From Vermamoeba vermiformis (Eukaryota > Tubulinea > Echinamoebida): DNA of 64,000 bases. The translations under genes and the position numbers were made by a program. The stretch lies in assembly GCA_045837725.1 (NCBI GenBank), contig JBEWZL010000175.1, positions 1 to 64,000 on the forward strand, read 5' to 3'. The number at the start of each line of letters is the position of its first letter. The stretch's first letter is position 1. A model generated the notes under the pieces. It was given only the letters and a program-made list of their open reading frames with translations, was not told where the DNA came from and searched no databases. Positions 43,408 to 53,868 of the stretch are shown in pieces.

Positions 43408-43622
43408 GTAATATATAATTTTCTTAACTTTAAAGATTAAACTTGATCCAATAGTTGTGCTAACATTAATATTGATCCTATAGTTGTGCTAATGTCATGT
43501 AACATATTCTATGAATGGTTCAATTACTTCAACGACAGCAGCTTTTTCGAGCCATTCTTGGATCCGAACACGTGCTTGTCTGAATCAATTCACAAATCAC
43601 AAGATTCGCTTGGTTTTAAAAA
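43408..43622 (+). repeat. Upstream direct repeat, copy 2
   Basis: Second copy of the 215-base block found before the first tandem gene, with one extra T in a T run and a few substitutions. The 2.1-kb offset equals the spacing of the two genes, so gene and promoter were duplicated together. Confidence 0.88.
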
Positions 43623-43669
43623 CGCAACGGTGGACTTTCATTACTCAACAACCCTTTAACAACGGCAAC

Positions 43670-45179
43670 ATGAGCATAAAGAAGCTTACAGTTATTTTCC
43701 TTGCCTACGATTTGCACCTTGTCGGTGGCTTCGACTATCGTCGTAAGTGTTGGTTAACCATCTGCATTCAATACATTGCGTCACAAATTAGCAAAAAAAA
43801 TTAACTAATGTATGGAGTAGGAGATGCAAGCTACGCAATCATCTAGCATCACAAATGCAGTCGCATCATTTTACTTCGCGAATTTAGCCGGAGTCAATGA
43901 TATTGCGTTCACGACCGATAAAACTTCCAACGAAGCGAGAATTCTGAAGCGAGATTCGAGTGGAAATTATAATTTATTCGCAACCAAACAACTGCAAAAT
44001 ACGTCACTGGTAGCTACGACTAATGGCGAGTGGTTTGGAGCCATCTACTCCGAAGGTATCGAACTGTTTCGCGTTGATCAGAACGGCCAAGTGCACGACT
44101 ACTCAATCCTAGAGACAAACACCGAAAAATTTTCAGCAAAGTTACAAGATGATGGCTCGCTGATGGTTGCATTCACCGACTACATCCTCACGTACGAGTT
44201 TGTCAACAGCCAATGGGTCGTTACTCAAAACTCCAGCTTCCCTGGCGCTAGTTTCTTTCTCTCGTCGTTTGTCTCTGCGGCTATTCCCAACAACGCATTC
44301 ATCACTCTGAGCACCAAACAGAACTCCGACAATGTGACATACAACATCTACATTGTGGCGCGTCAAGCTGACAAGTCGTGGAAGATCGTCGAATCAATTG
44401 CTGTAAATCAGACTTTGCTCACGACGGGCCAGTCGTACTTTTGGGATGGCAAGGACACGTTCATTTGCACTGCTGCTAGCTTTGGTGGCGGTATTCCTTA
44501 CGGCTCAGTGTTTGTTTTCAACAAGAACAATGGACAATGGGAAATTTCACAATATTTTTCTGCCGCTGAGGTCGGTGTCTCTGGTTCTGGATTTTTTGGC
44601 GTCGGTCCTCTAGTGGCATTGGACGACAATCACGTGCTCGTTCCTGCTCCTGCAGACAAGTTGACCTCGGAAGATTTTCCACCGGGCACTGGCTCCGTCC
44701 ATTTGATGCAACGCAATCAACAGAACGAATGGACCTTCGTTGCAAAATTCAACTCGAACATGAGTATGTTCGGTACTGGCTTGGCCAAGAACGATCACGA
44801 CGCTTTGGTCTTCGGGTGCACTCCAGACTTTTCAAACGCACGGTTGAGTTTCAATTGTTCACTTTTCACCGTTCCAACTTGCATCGTCGAACCGATCGAC
44901 TTCACGTGCAATCAGAAGCAAGACTCGTGCAGCACCAACTTCGACAACTTGGTTGTCGTCAACAATCCTTCGTGCGGTCAAGTCTCAACGAGTATTGATC
45001 GTGTTTCTGGTGACAAGAGCGGCATTGTTGTGGACATTACTTTGAGCAGACCGCTTGTTGCTGACGCCAAGTGCAGCGTGACTCTCACTTGCCCTGAACT
45101 GACAAGCGTATCTTCTGGCCACCTATTGATCAGCTCTATGGCTTTAATCGCAGGATTAATTGCTGCTATTACTTTGTAA
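43670..45179 (+). CDS. Secreted GPI-like repeat protein, copy 2
   Basis: This is a paralog of the gene immediately upstream. Its body is one long open exon (from EMQATQSSS at 43821). It has the same landmarks: IELFRVDQNGQVHDYS, FTDYILTYEFVNSQWVV, GPLVALDDNHVLVPAP, GTGSVHLMQRNQQNEW, VEPIDFTCNQKQDSCSTN, NPSCGQV and a hydrophobic tail (ISSMALIAGLIAAITL). Exon 1 should encode a signal peptide. Its 3' part matches copy 1 in the frame CTLSVASTIV, but from the ATG that frame is reached only across one extra base (GCCTACGATTTGCACC). As read it gives MSIKKLTVIFLAYD and then leaves frame. Otherwise the gene looks intact and probably encodes a surface protein of about 470 residues. Confidence 0.78.
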
Positions 45180-45199
45180 ACGCCAATAAAATCTATTTA

Positions 45200-45838
45200 T
45201 TATTGTAAAATGACCAGCGACACGAACACTAAAATCGTAAGAGGAGCATTGATCACAGCAGATGACACCTCGGAGCTCTTGGGAGTGCCATTTGAAGCTG
45301 ATGGGGCACCAGTAGGGCTAGAGGGAGAGGAAGATGGATTGCGGCAAGGAGGGAAAGAATTAATATAATATCTAGTTAAGAATAAGATAATAGTACTTCT
45401 TACTTCCACACAACTGTTAAGGTCCATTCTTCTTCCACCACCAGGAATAGATGCACTGCCTTGACGACGCTGCTGCCATTGCCAACAGTAGTAAGCAATG
45501 CCAGCACCAAGTGATGCATTGCGATGATAGCGCCAGTACCACAAGCCTTCTCTGTTTCGCAGGGGCAGCCAGAAAGAAACAGAGAAATCAACTCCAAGAA
45601 GGAAAGAGGATTTGAGAAATAAGTAAAAGGGACATGCCGCTCTTAACCAATTAAATTAATTGATCTTACCAGGAGTAGGATTCGGCCGTATTGTCCGACA
45701 AAGTAACTTGTATGCGCAACAATCGTGCTGGTGCGGCGCTGCTGTCAGGGTACAAAATTTTGCGTGAGTGAATTTCTCTAGACTCTGCCCTCAGCAGCAC
45801 CACTATCAGCAAACGCAATACAACCACACTAGGATATT
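45200..45838 (-). CDS. Possible secreted protein with GPI-like tail (uncertain model)
   Basis: The last exon encodes a Ser/Pro-rich linker (NPSSSPSSPTGAPSAS) and a hydrophobic tail (INAPLTILVFVSLVILQ), typical of a GPI signal. It joins at GTAAGAAG to an exon with YWRYHRNASLGAGIAYYCWQ. A further upstream exon holds a hydrophobic leader-like segment (LRLLIVVLLRAESREIHSRK) and VTLSDNTAESYSW. The phase between the two upstream exons does not fit and no start Met is clear. It may be a decayed or mis-modelled gene. It is convergent with the tandem secreted pair, and both lie in the duplication zone. Confidence 0.4.
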
Positions 45839-46166
45839 TGTATTATTTGACGATTGGGAGGCCAGAGGGAAGGGGCAAGGCTCCGAGGTAGAAGAGCAGC
45901 AAAAATGACTCGTCAAAAGAACGGCAGGAATGGGAGTGTTCTGCGGCATTTCTTTCTCGTCCATTGAAAATTCTACCAGATTGTTGGCTTTTCGAGCAGA
46001 AGTAACAGTAAGTTTCGCGCACAAAATCCTAAGTTAGATTCCTGCGGACTCCGGAGCGAAGACCACACAAGAGCAGCGTCGGAATAAGAACTAGAGACGA
46101 GAAAAAAAGACGAAGCGAAAAAAAATAAAAGGGGCGGTTTTGAAACCTACAAGGCCGTTAATTGTT
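45839..46166. other. Intergenic, no clear gene
   Basis: Short open frames here are not bounded by splice signals. It probably contains the promoter of the SNAP-family gene. Confidence 0.4.
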
Positions 46167-47275
46167 ATGGCACGAAAGGATTGTACGTTATTTAGTTTTA
46201 TTTATTACTTCATAAATATTACTAGAATAAGTTACAGGTTTTATAAAAATTGTTTGTTTAGGCGAAGCTGCAGAGAAGTTTTCTTTGGCCGCGAAGTATT
46301 TCTCCAGTGCAGTAAATAAATTCGGATCAAATCAATACCCAGAGGCGGTGAAATCCAGATTGCGCCAAGGTACTACCCTTGCTCAAATTCTATATGAGGC
46401 TTATCAATTTTAATAATGATAATTTATATAATAGAGGCAATAGCGTGTCTAAATCAAGTAATATCAATCCATGAAGGGAAACCAGATCAACTTGCTTCGG
46501 CGGAGAAACTCGTTGCGGATTTGTATGAAGCAGAGGTACGTAGTTACGCTATATGAATAATATTCTTCGAATAATTCTCCTTATTATTCATATTTATGTA
46601 CTAATAATCCGAGTTAAGAACCAATACGAAGCTGCAGTCACGCATTACCACAACGCTGCGTATTATTTTGCTTTGATTAACAAGAATAGGTATATTAAAG
46701 TTACTAATGTTAAGTATTATACTTAATAATAGTATTTATAGCATGAATCGAGGATGTATGATTCGAGTAGCGGATCTGAATGCCTATCTCGAAAAGTACG
46801 ACACGTCGGTGCAGATCTACGAACAAATTGCTTCAGAACTCGATGATATGCATAAATATAATATACCCGAGTTGCTTTTTAAAGCGTCGATTATGCGATT
46901 ACTGCTACAGGTAAGCTTGAACTTCAACTATTTTATGAATCGAAATAATCGAGATCTTTTAAAGAATATTTACTATTATATAATAAGATTATTATCATTG
47001 TATGAATTTTTATTCTTCTTTTGATAATTAAATTATAGGATTTGGAGCGAGTTGAAGCGGCGTTAGGGAAGTACAGCGTGATGTCGCCGTACTTTGCTCA
47101 AACACGCCAGTTCACGTTGATATCGAAGTTAAGACAAGCCATTGCCATAAATAGCGCTGATATGTTTTCGAGCGCGATTGTTGAATATGATTCGGGTGCT
47201 TGTATGGATCGTTGGTACCAGATCATGTTTTTGCGGATGAAGCAGCGGATCGTTGCCCCCACTGAGCGCATTTAA
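46167..47275 (+). CDS. Alpha/gamma-SNAP family protein, N-terminally short
   Basis: SNAPs bind assembled SNARE complexes and recruit NSF to disassemble them after membrane fusion. Six exons join in phase. A tiny first exon MARKD(C) is followed by TPR-like helical pairs: CEAAEKFSLAAKYFSSAV, EAIACLNQVISIHEGKP, QYEAAVTHYHNAAYYF and YLEKYDTSVQIYEQIASEL. The C-terminal block typical of the family follows: LGKYSVMSPYFAQTRQFTLI, FSSAIVEYDS, DRWYQIMFLRMKQRI. The protein is about 233 residues, against roughly 290 for alpha-SNAP. The missing part is the N-terminal helices and the membrane-touching loop. Either upstream exons were not found or this is a diverged paralog. The C-terminal Leu dipeptide that stimulates NSF is not obvious here. 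Confidence 0.82.
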
Positions 47276-47546
47276 GTCGCCAATACTTTATGTAAATAAG
47301 ATTCAATTAGCCATTGTAGCACCAATTTATCAATTTTATCGCGTTTTTAAATGTTTTTGACGGTCAAAACCGTTTTGACGTTCTGAGTCTTTTCTAGAAC
47401 GTAGTTGCAGGCAATTTGTTATTAAGAAGTCCTCTCCGAGACAATAAATGGTAATATAATTTGATATTACTATATTAAGCACTATCTAATGTTATGTAAC
47501 GATTGTAGAGCACTTACAATTGGATTACGATATTTCCCCAAACTTA
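47276..47546. other. Intergenic
   Basis: This is the 3' flank of the SNAP gene. An AATGTTATGTAACGATT block resembles ones near 40.9 kb and in the 215-base repeats, so it may be part of the shared upstream sequence of this gene family. Confidence 0.35.
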
Positions 47547-49248
47547 CAATACGTCACAATACGTCCATGACATTCCTAGTCCATTCGAACATCAATTTAA
47601 TGTGAATTATGAGGATTGGAGACCAATCAAGCTTCTTCGGATTGACATCCAAGACAGATTTTATTTGAAAGAATATTCTCTGATTTATTTGGAGACAGGC
47701 GAGATTATTAAAGGTAATAATATTTTTTATTGTATTTTTTACAATTTTTAACGTTTAAAGATACGCTTCAGGAATTGACATTGGCGATAAATTTTTTTTT
47801 CGACTGATCTTTCCAGCAAAAAAAGGAGCTTACAAACTCGTAACCAAAGGAGGCAAATACTGCTGTAAGTACCTAAATATGATCGAGTTTTTTTCTTATT
47901 TCGTTCGGCAGATTCCGTGCTTATGCTCGAAAGTACTTTGGAGTTGACAGACGAACCTATTTGCAAAGCGCGTAGTCCTTTCAATATCCTCGTGAGCTGT
48001 CCTATTAAAAACGAGCCATTATATAAGCAAATCACGTACAGAAAAGTCGGCGCAACGGAATGGGAGTAGAGTAGCATTAACTGCAAAAAAAATTTCTTCT
48101 AGAATTAACGTTCTTTTGGACAGAAATATTGGCCTTACAACTGATTGGTAATAGTATACATCTTCATTGGTATTATTTAATACTAAATGACGTCCAGCCA
48201 AATTCCGGTCGATGTGGATCCGACCTGGGCGTACGAAGTCAAAATGAAGCTAGTTGTTCCTGATTTATTCGAGACTGAATATACACCTATTACAACTACG
48301 ACAGTACATCAAAATTGGGCCAATCAAAGACGGCCTAATATTGATTTCTTCGACACAACTCTTCAGTTTCAAATTTGTATGCAATGCTGGTTATCGAAGT
48401 AAGTTACAAAAATATTATTTTAAATACTAATGGTCCTATATATGATTAGTGTTTCGATGACGCTGCGATACAAGCGACATGGTGAGGAAAATTGGAGTCA
48501 AATTGAAAAAGCACCGTATTTATCCAATGTGCAATATCAATTAGAAGAGCTTGGACGTATTACGTGGAGTTTAGAAGACAGATTATATGATCAATTAATA
48601 GAAGACGATATGACTATCGATTGGCAGCTGGTATTCAAAAACATTGAGACCAATCAGATAGTAGAATCGGATATTCGGACTGAAGTGCTGCATAAACGAA
48701 ACAAAGTTGCAACAGGTGAAAGTTTAACAACTTTAACGCGATTTGGTCGTCATAAAAACGCATCGTCGTTGATATATCTGTGCCCTGATGGACAATTTTG
48801 GTTCACGCAAGATATTCGACAGTACGCCGCAAATAGAAGTGTCATTGGCGTCGATCAGATCGGTTTTAACGGACGTTATATATTGAAGCGAAAACAAACG
48901 AGCAATATCATCACACTTCTGCCGAAATTTCATATCAAACTTTTCGAGCCCTACGAATATGACAACTTGTCAACGATGCTGTTGCCAGAATTGGTCAAAC
49001 TAATTATAGGCTACGTTGTTACGCCGCCATATCAGTTCTACACAAACACGTTAAAGCATTTGGTAGAAGTAAATCGAGTCTGCAAGCACTGGTTCAATCT
49101 GTTCGCAAAAGTACAGCTGCAAGTGAAAGGAGAGTTGTCGGATAATTACGGACCGAACAGGCGCACTTGGGATGATGACGCGCCATTGAATTTTGATGAC
49201 TGGCTGTCAGATTTTAAGTATAGTTCGACTGGAGATTATTTTTCTTAA
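47547..49248 (+). CDS. F-box-like lineage-specific protein, member 1 (possibly split)
   Basis: The left part (47547-48069) encodes IKLLRIDIQDRFYLKEYSLI, KKGAYKLVTKGGKY and PLYKQITYRKVGATEWE. It aligns block by block with member 2 downstream. The right part (from 48187) encodes IPVDVDPTWAYEVK, LVVPDLFETEY and a large last exon. That exon has WQLVFKNIETNQ and ends with an F-box-like helix set (LLPELVKLIIGYVV, VNRVCKHWFNLFAKVQL). A stop after TEWE breaks the expected link to the right part, so this is either one gene with an unrecognised splice or a split, decaying copy. The family is unknown to me. The beta-rich repeats with a C-terminal F-box suggest a ubiquitin-ligase adaptor, which is inference. 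Confidence 0.55.
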
Positions 49249-49390
49249 ACACTTAATAAATAGTTATTAAAGCAGTGTTAAAAGTGATCTGCTGTGTTCA
49301 AAGATCACAGTTCAAAGAAAAAATCAAGATTGTTTTCAATAACGAAGCAACAGCAGCACTTATAATGCCAACACTTGAACGCCAATTATA

Positions 49391-51163
49391 ATGCTCGCTA
49401 GTCAACCGAAAGTCCTGATGGCAAGTGGAATTAACTGGATCATAGTTATTCCAGAATCCTTGTCTACGAGCAGTAGGGACAAAGAAAGAAAGCAATTTGA
49501 ACATTATTTCTCGGTGGATTATGACGATGATAAGCCAATTAAGCTGCTCCGGATCGACATCTGGGACAACTTTTACTTGGACGAATTTTCTCTCATTTAT
49601 TTGGATACGAACGAGAATTTAAATAGTAAGCTTGCTCTTACATATAAATAATATAATTATCGTATCAGATTATTAATATTTTTAGTGGGCATGGTGCTGC
49701 GAACCAATTTTCGGAGCACTTTCGTCTTTCCACCACGAAAAGGACAATACAAAATAGTAACCAAAGGAGGAAGTTACAAATGTAAGTCTATAATTGGTGT
49801 CTAATCAGCATTAACTTATTTTTAGATTGTGTCAGACTGCTGGAAAACGACGGCCCGTTGCAAATCCGACCAGATCACAAGGCTCTAAACAGTTATAAAG
49901 TGTATTTATCCATACCTATGGAGGAGGAACCATTTAAAAAGCAATTTGCATACCGAGTTGTCGGCTCAGATAAATGGGAAATACTGCCTGACCTCTGGTA
50001 ATTGCTAAATCCACTCACAAACTCGTTTTTTAATTAAATTTCTAGTACTAGCAGTGAATATTCTACTAGGGGGTAATATCATATTCAGTGCTAGAACTTT
50101 CGAGTATTACTAATTCGTTACAGACACGTTGTTTTGCAAGTCGATCCGCAACAAAGCTACGAAACTAAGGCGAAAGTATTGGTCGAGGGTTTATTCGATA
50201 CTGAATATAGCGAGCCATCTATTCTAGATGATCATAAGACGTGGATCGATCAGTTTCGACCGAACGATCCTTTGTTTTTGCTCCACCACGGCTTACGATT
50301 CGAAATGAATTTCTATTGTTGGCCAACTGAGTAAGATATTCATTGAATATCAATATCGTTATATCTAACTTAAGTATATTAGTAAGGATCTTATATTGCG
50401 AGTTAAGTTAGGCAACGAAGAAGATTGGATCTCATTCGAAAAATTATACAAAAAAAGTCGAAGAAAAATAGAATATAGTGAACCTATAGTATTCGATTTA
50501 AGCAGCATTTACGATCAACTACCAGACGACGATGAAACATTTTTTGAATGGAAGTTAGTTTTCCGAGATCAAGCGACCAAACAAGAGCATGAAGGCGAGG
50601 TTAATTTTGATTCATTTACAAAACGAGAGAAATTTCAAGGCAGCGAAAGAGTTAAAAAGACTTATGTTTTCCAAGAAGATTGCGTAGATGCGAGCACAAA
50701 AATCCATTTGTGTAGAAACGGTGTATTTAGATTTGAGCATCCTCGTATTCGTAAATTAGTGCTGAAAGGAAGATATCGATTGAAAGCATTGGACGGTAGT
50801 GATACAGAAGTAGACATTATTTTCGTTCCAGATCGACCTCGAAGAGTACGTCATTCGTACGAATTGTCTGATAACATTATGATGAATACTGATACCGATA
50901 ATAATCATCCGATTTGGTCGCTATTTGACGTCGCAACGATGATTTTTAAAACAGTGTTTTCACTGAACGAAGAGAACGAGGATAACTACCCATTAGAATC
51001 GTTGATATCGATCAACTTAATATGCAAGCAATGGTACAAGATATTTTGGCAGTCTTTTGAACTCCACGGCAGATGGCACGGCAACCGGATTAAAATATTT
51101 GGTTGGAAACAAGGTGACGAAAAAACCGGAGAATTTAACCAACTAAGAGATTTAAATAAATAA
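49391..51163 (+). CDS. F-box-like lineage-specific protein, member 2
   Basis: The exons encode IKLLRIDIWDNFYLDEFSL, RKGQYKIVTKGGSYK and EEEPFKKQFAYRVVGSDKW. After a short exon gap they continue with LQVDPQQSYETKAKVLVEGL. Large last exons follow (FFEWKLVFRDQATKQEHE, KIHLCRNGVFRFEHP, LKGRYRLKALDGSD). The C-terminal helices (WSLFDVATMIFKTVFSL, LISINLICKQWYKIFWQS) resemble an F-box. Landmarks are shared with member 1 in the same order. The two halves look like repeated beta domains (FDTEY-type and RIDIWD-type). The junction around 49998-50122 is not fully resolved. The closest relative near 40.4 kb is a fragment. Confidence 0.65.
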
Positions 51164-51199
51164 CAGTTCATTTCTCGACATGTTTTGCTCATTAAGCGT

Positions 51200-51560
51200 T
51201 AGAGGAAGGATTCAACTCTGGTTCGAGCGGCAGTTTCAATCCAATCAAAGACGGACACACGCACTCGTTACAAGTTAAGTTCAAGATAATGATATTATTA
51301 ACACGCTCCTAACATTGTAGGAAAACTTCGATGCTGCTGAGAAGTACAATAGTCATCTTTTAGTGGAGGATCATATAACGGATCTTACCCGGATTTGGAT
51401 CAAAGTTGCACTGTTGACGGAGATTGACTCAGCCACAAGGTACGCGATAAATGCCATATGAGTAACTTATTGATAGCGACAAAATACTATTCTAATAGCT
51501 ATAATATGAGATTTCTTAATTCCACTCGGATCTGACGCAACGCGAAAACTCAACTGTGCT
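51200..51560 (+). other. Unrecognised spliced fragment
   Basis: Exon-like pieces encode LEEGFNSGSSGSFNPIKDG, then ENFDAAEKYNSHLLVED and TRIWIKVALLTEIDSAT. The second piece ends at a good donor, and a third (YNMRFLNSTRI) ends in a stop. The middle part looks TPR-like. No start was found, so this may be the remnant of a helical-repeat gene. Confidence 0.3.
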
Positions 51561-51850
51561 AGAGCCTATGGATATCGAGTGAGTAGAATAGTATAGATGT
51601 TATAAACACTTCTTTATTCTACCATTACCTCCGCTATAACCAGCGTCGGATGCATCAGAAGTCCAACTGGTGATCTGTTGATGGATTCGTTTAACAGCGT
51701 TAGAGCAGCTATTTCGAGTCTTTTCGGCTTTGGGGCAGCAGTGTGAGTCATTTAATATCCAAAGATATGATTCGATGCCTGCTCCTGTTTCGTTTTTGCT
51801 AAAACAAGGAAAACAAGTTTCAGGCGATAACAGTTAATTTATTTCATTTC

Positions 51851-53720
51851 ATGATGGAATTCAGCACACCCTACGAGCCCGGTCGTAAATACATCTCCCT
51901 TGCGTGCGTTCAATGCCGAGAAAAACATCGTCGGTGCGACGGACAACAGCCTTGTCTCAGATGTAAAAGCTGGAATCTAGAGTGCTCTTACACAAAAACC
52001 AAACCACGAGGAGGAAATCATCGGACTCCTAAAATTAAAAAAGAAGAACGTTCTATCGCCGTTCAAGAAACAACAGGTAATTTAATTTAACGTAATTTGT
52101 AAAAAAATCATAATAATCTATTTGATAATTAATTCTAATGACGTTAGTACCATCAACGGTTACTACATCTACCGCTATCCCAGCTTCTGTACCCTCGATG
52201 GATATAACAATGTATACAAATTACTACGCCAATGCGTTTTCTCGATCCGAAATCTCAACCCCTCCTTTGGCCTTGAATTTCCCGTCAGATTTAGCGCTGT
52301 TAAGTAAGTGTAATTAGCTACTTATATTTAATCTACCTTAATTCAGATCCGGCGCAAACATTTCGCGTGGATGCAACGCTTGCTTTGACAGCACTGACAC
52401 TCGGTCACTTAGCTCAAGGCCACATGTTGATGGATCAGGCTAAGTATGGCGGGTATATTAGTAGTAACATATCTAATATATTAGAATGTTCCTTCCGCAA
52501 GCTCTTTCGAGTTGCACGCTGGATGCCGCGGTCGGATTCAACAGTTTAGCAATGTGCCACACGATGGAGTTTGACTTTATGCCGTCATCTAATTTCTTGA
52601 AATTATCTAAAGGCGTCGCTTCTACGCTTTGGAAAATGCTGCGAAGAAATATCTTATACCTGCAAAAAGTTGGCGGACTCGCGATCCAGGCAGCTTTTCA
52701 GGGCTTGATGGTGAAAATTCTATCGCTTCATTGCGAGTTATATTTTGCGGACTCCATGTATGTATCACTCACGCAAACGACAGTCACCAAGTATTTCTAC
52801 CTAACGAGTTTTCATTTTAGCAAAGTACTCCGTCGGAAAGTCGATAATTTACAAACTCTTACGGACAAATGGAACTTGGAAATGCCTCAAATATTGACGC
52901 TAGTTAAGGTAAGTTACGACGATAATATGAATTGTAATTAACGACTATTTGAAGTCACTTTACGGACTCTACCTCGGCGACGTTGAGAATTTGATGGAAA
53001 CGATTGAAGCGATCGAAATTTCAGCCACTGATTTTTCCCTAATCTGGAAAGAGTACCCATTAATCTTAAGTTGATATAATGGTCCTAACAACAATTTTTC
53101 AATAGCGGAGGTGCCTCGATTCTACTCCCGATGGTTCGCTCGTTAAAATACAGTTTGCTACGACAACCTGGCGCCGCACGTGCTGAGTGTCAAGCGATCA
53201 TTCGCTGGTTTGACCAAACGTTGACTTTAACCCCGTCGACTGTGCAGCTAATCAACGCCGTTTGTTTGCTGTGGAGTGCTTTGGGTTTAAACGACGAATT
53301 ACACCAGGTAGCGTTTTTTTATTCCCGTACTTCGACCAATAGTTAAATGTCTTTATTATATAGGTCCTTAATATTGCAGAAAGACTATCGGTTTTCTTCC
53401 CTGGGTGCAAATTTATCGTTGAAAGATTCAGAAGCTCTCAATCATCGAACAACTACAACGATCAATTTGCAAATTGGAACCCTTTCGTGTCACTAATCAA
53501 CAATTATCATATGAAGAATTCGCCGAATAATAATAACACTCTCAACAGCACGGTTTCAGTGCAGAACGAACAACTCGCTCAAGCGCATCCGTTCATGACG
53601 GCTGAGGCACCTTCGCCTTCATTTAGTTCTAGCGATTCGTATTCACCCGATGTTAATCTGCAGTTCAACCCTGACGAATTTATGTTTGAGGACTTGAAGA
53701 ACTCGATTGACTTATTCTAA
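51851..53720 (+). CDS. Zn2Cys6 transcription factor-like protein, paralog 1
   Basis: The first exon has a binuclear zinc cluster with spacing C-x2-C-x6-C-x5-C-x2-C-x6-C (ACVQCREKHRRCDGQQPC, then LRCKSWNLEC). A Lys-rich stretch (RTPKIKKEER) follows and would contact DNA. Later exons resemble the middle homology region of fungal factors: FRVDATLALTALTLGHLAQG, FLPQALSSCTLDAAVGFNSL, MVRSLKYSLLRQPGAAR and LINAVCLLWSALGLNDEL. The C-terminal exon is Asn/Ser-rich and ends in an acidic patch (PDEFMFEDLKNSIDLF) that could activate transcription. Zn2Cys6 factors are typical of fungi but occur in amoebozoans too. It is clearly paralogous to the gene near 56.6-58.8 kb. The middle exons (52.6-53.1 kb) are modelled roughly. 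Confidence 0.78.
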
Positions 53721-53868
53721 ACGTAGAACTAAATTTAACTTATTTGTAAATAAAATCGTTGCGAATATCTCAGCGGAACAAATTGACACTATCTGAAGAT
53801 TTTATCGATATTTTGATTTTAAAAAATGTTCTGTTTACTTCTAATGTTTCATCTGTTCGTGATCGTCA

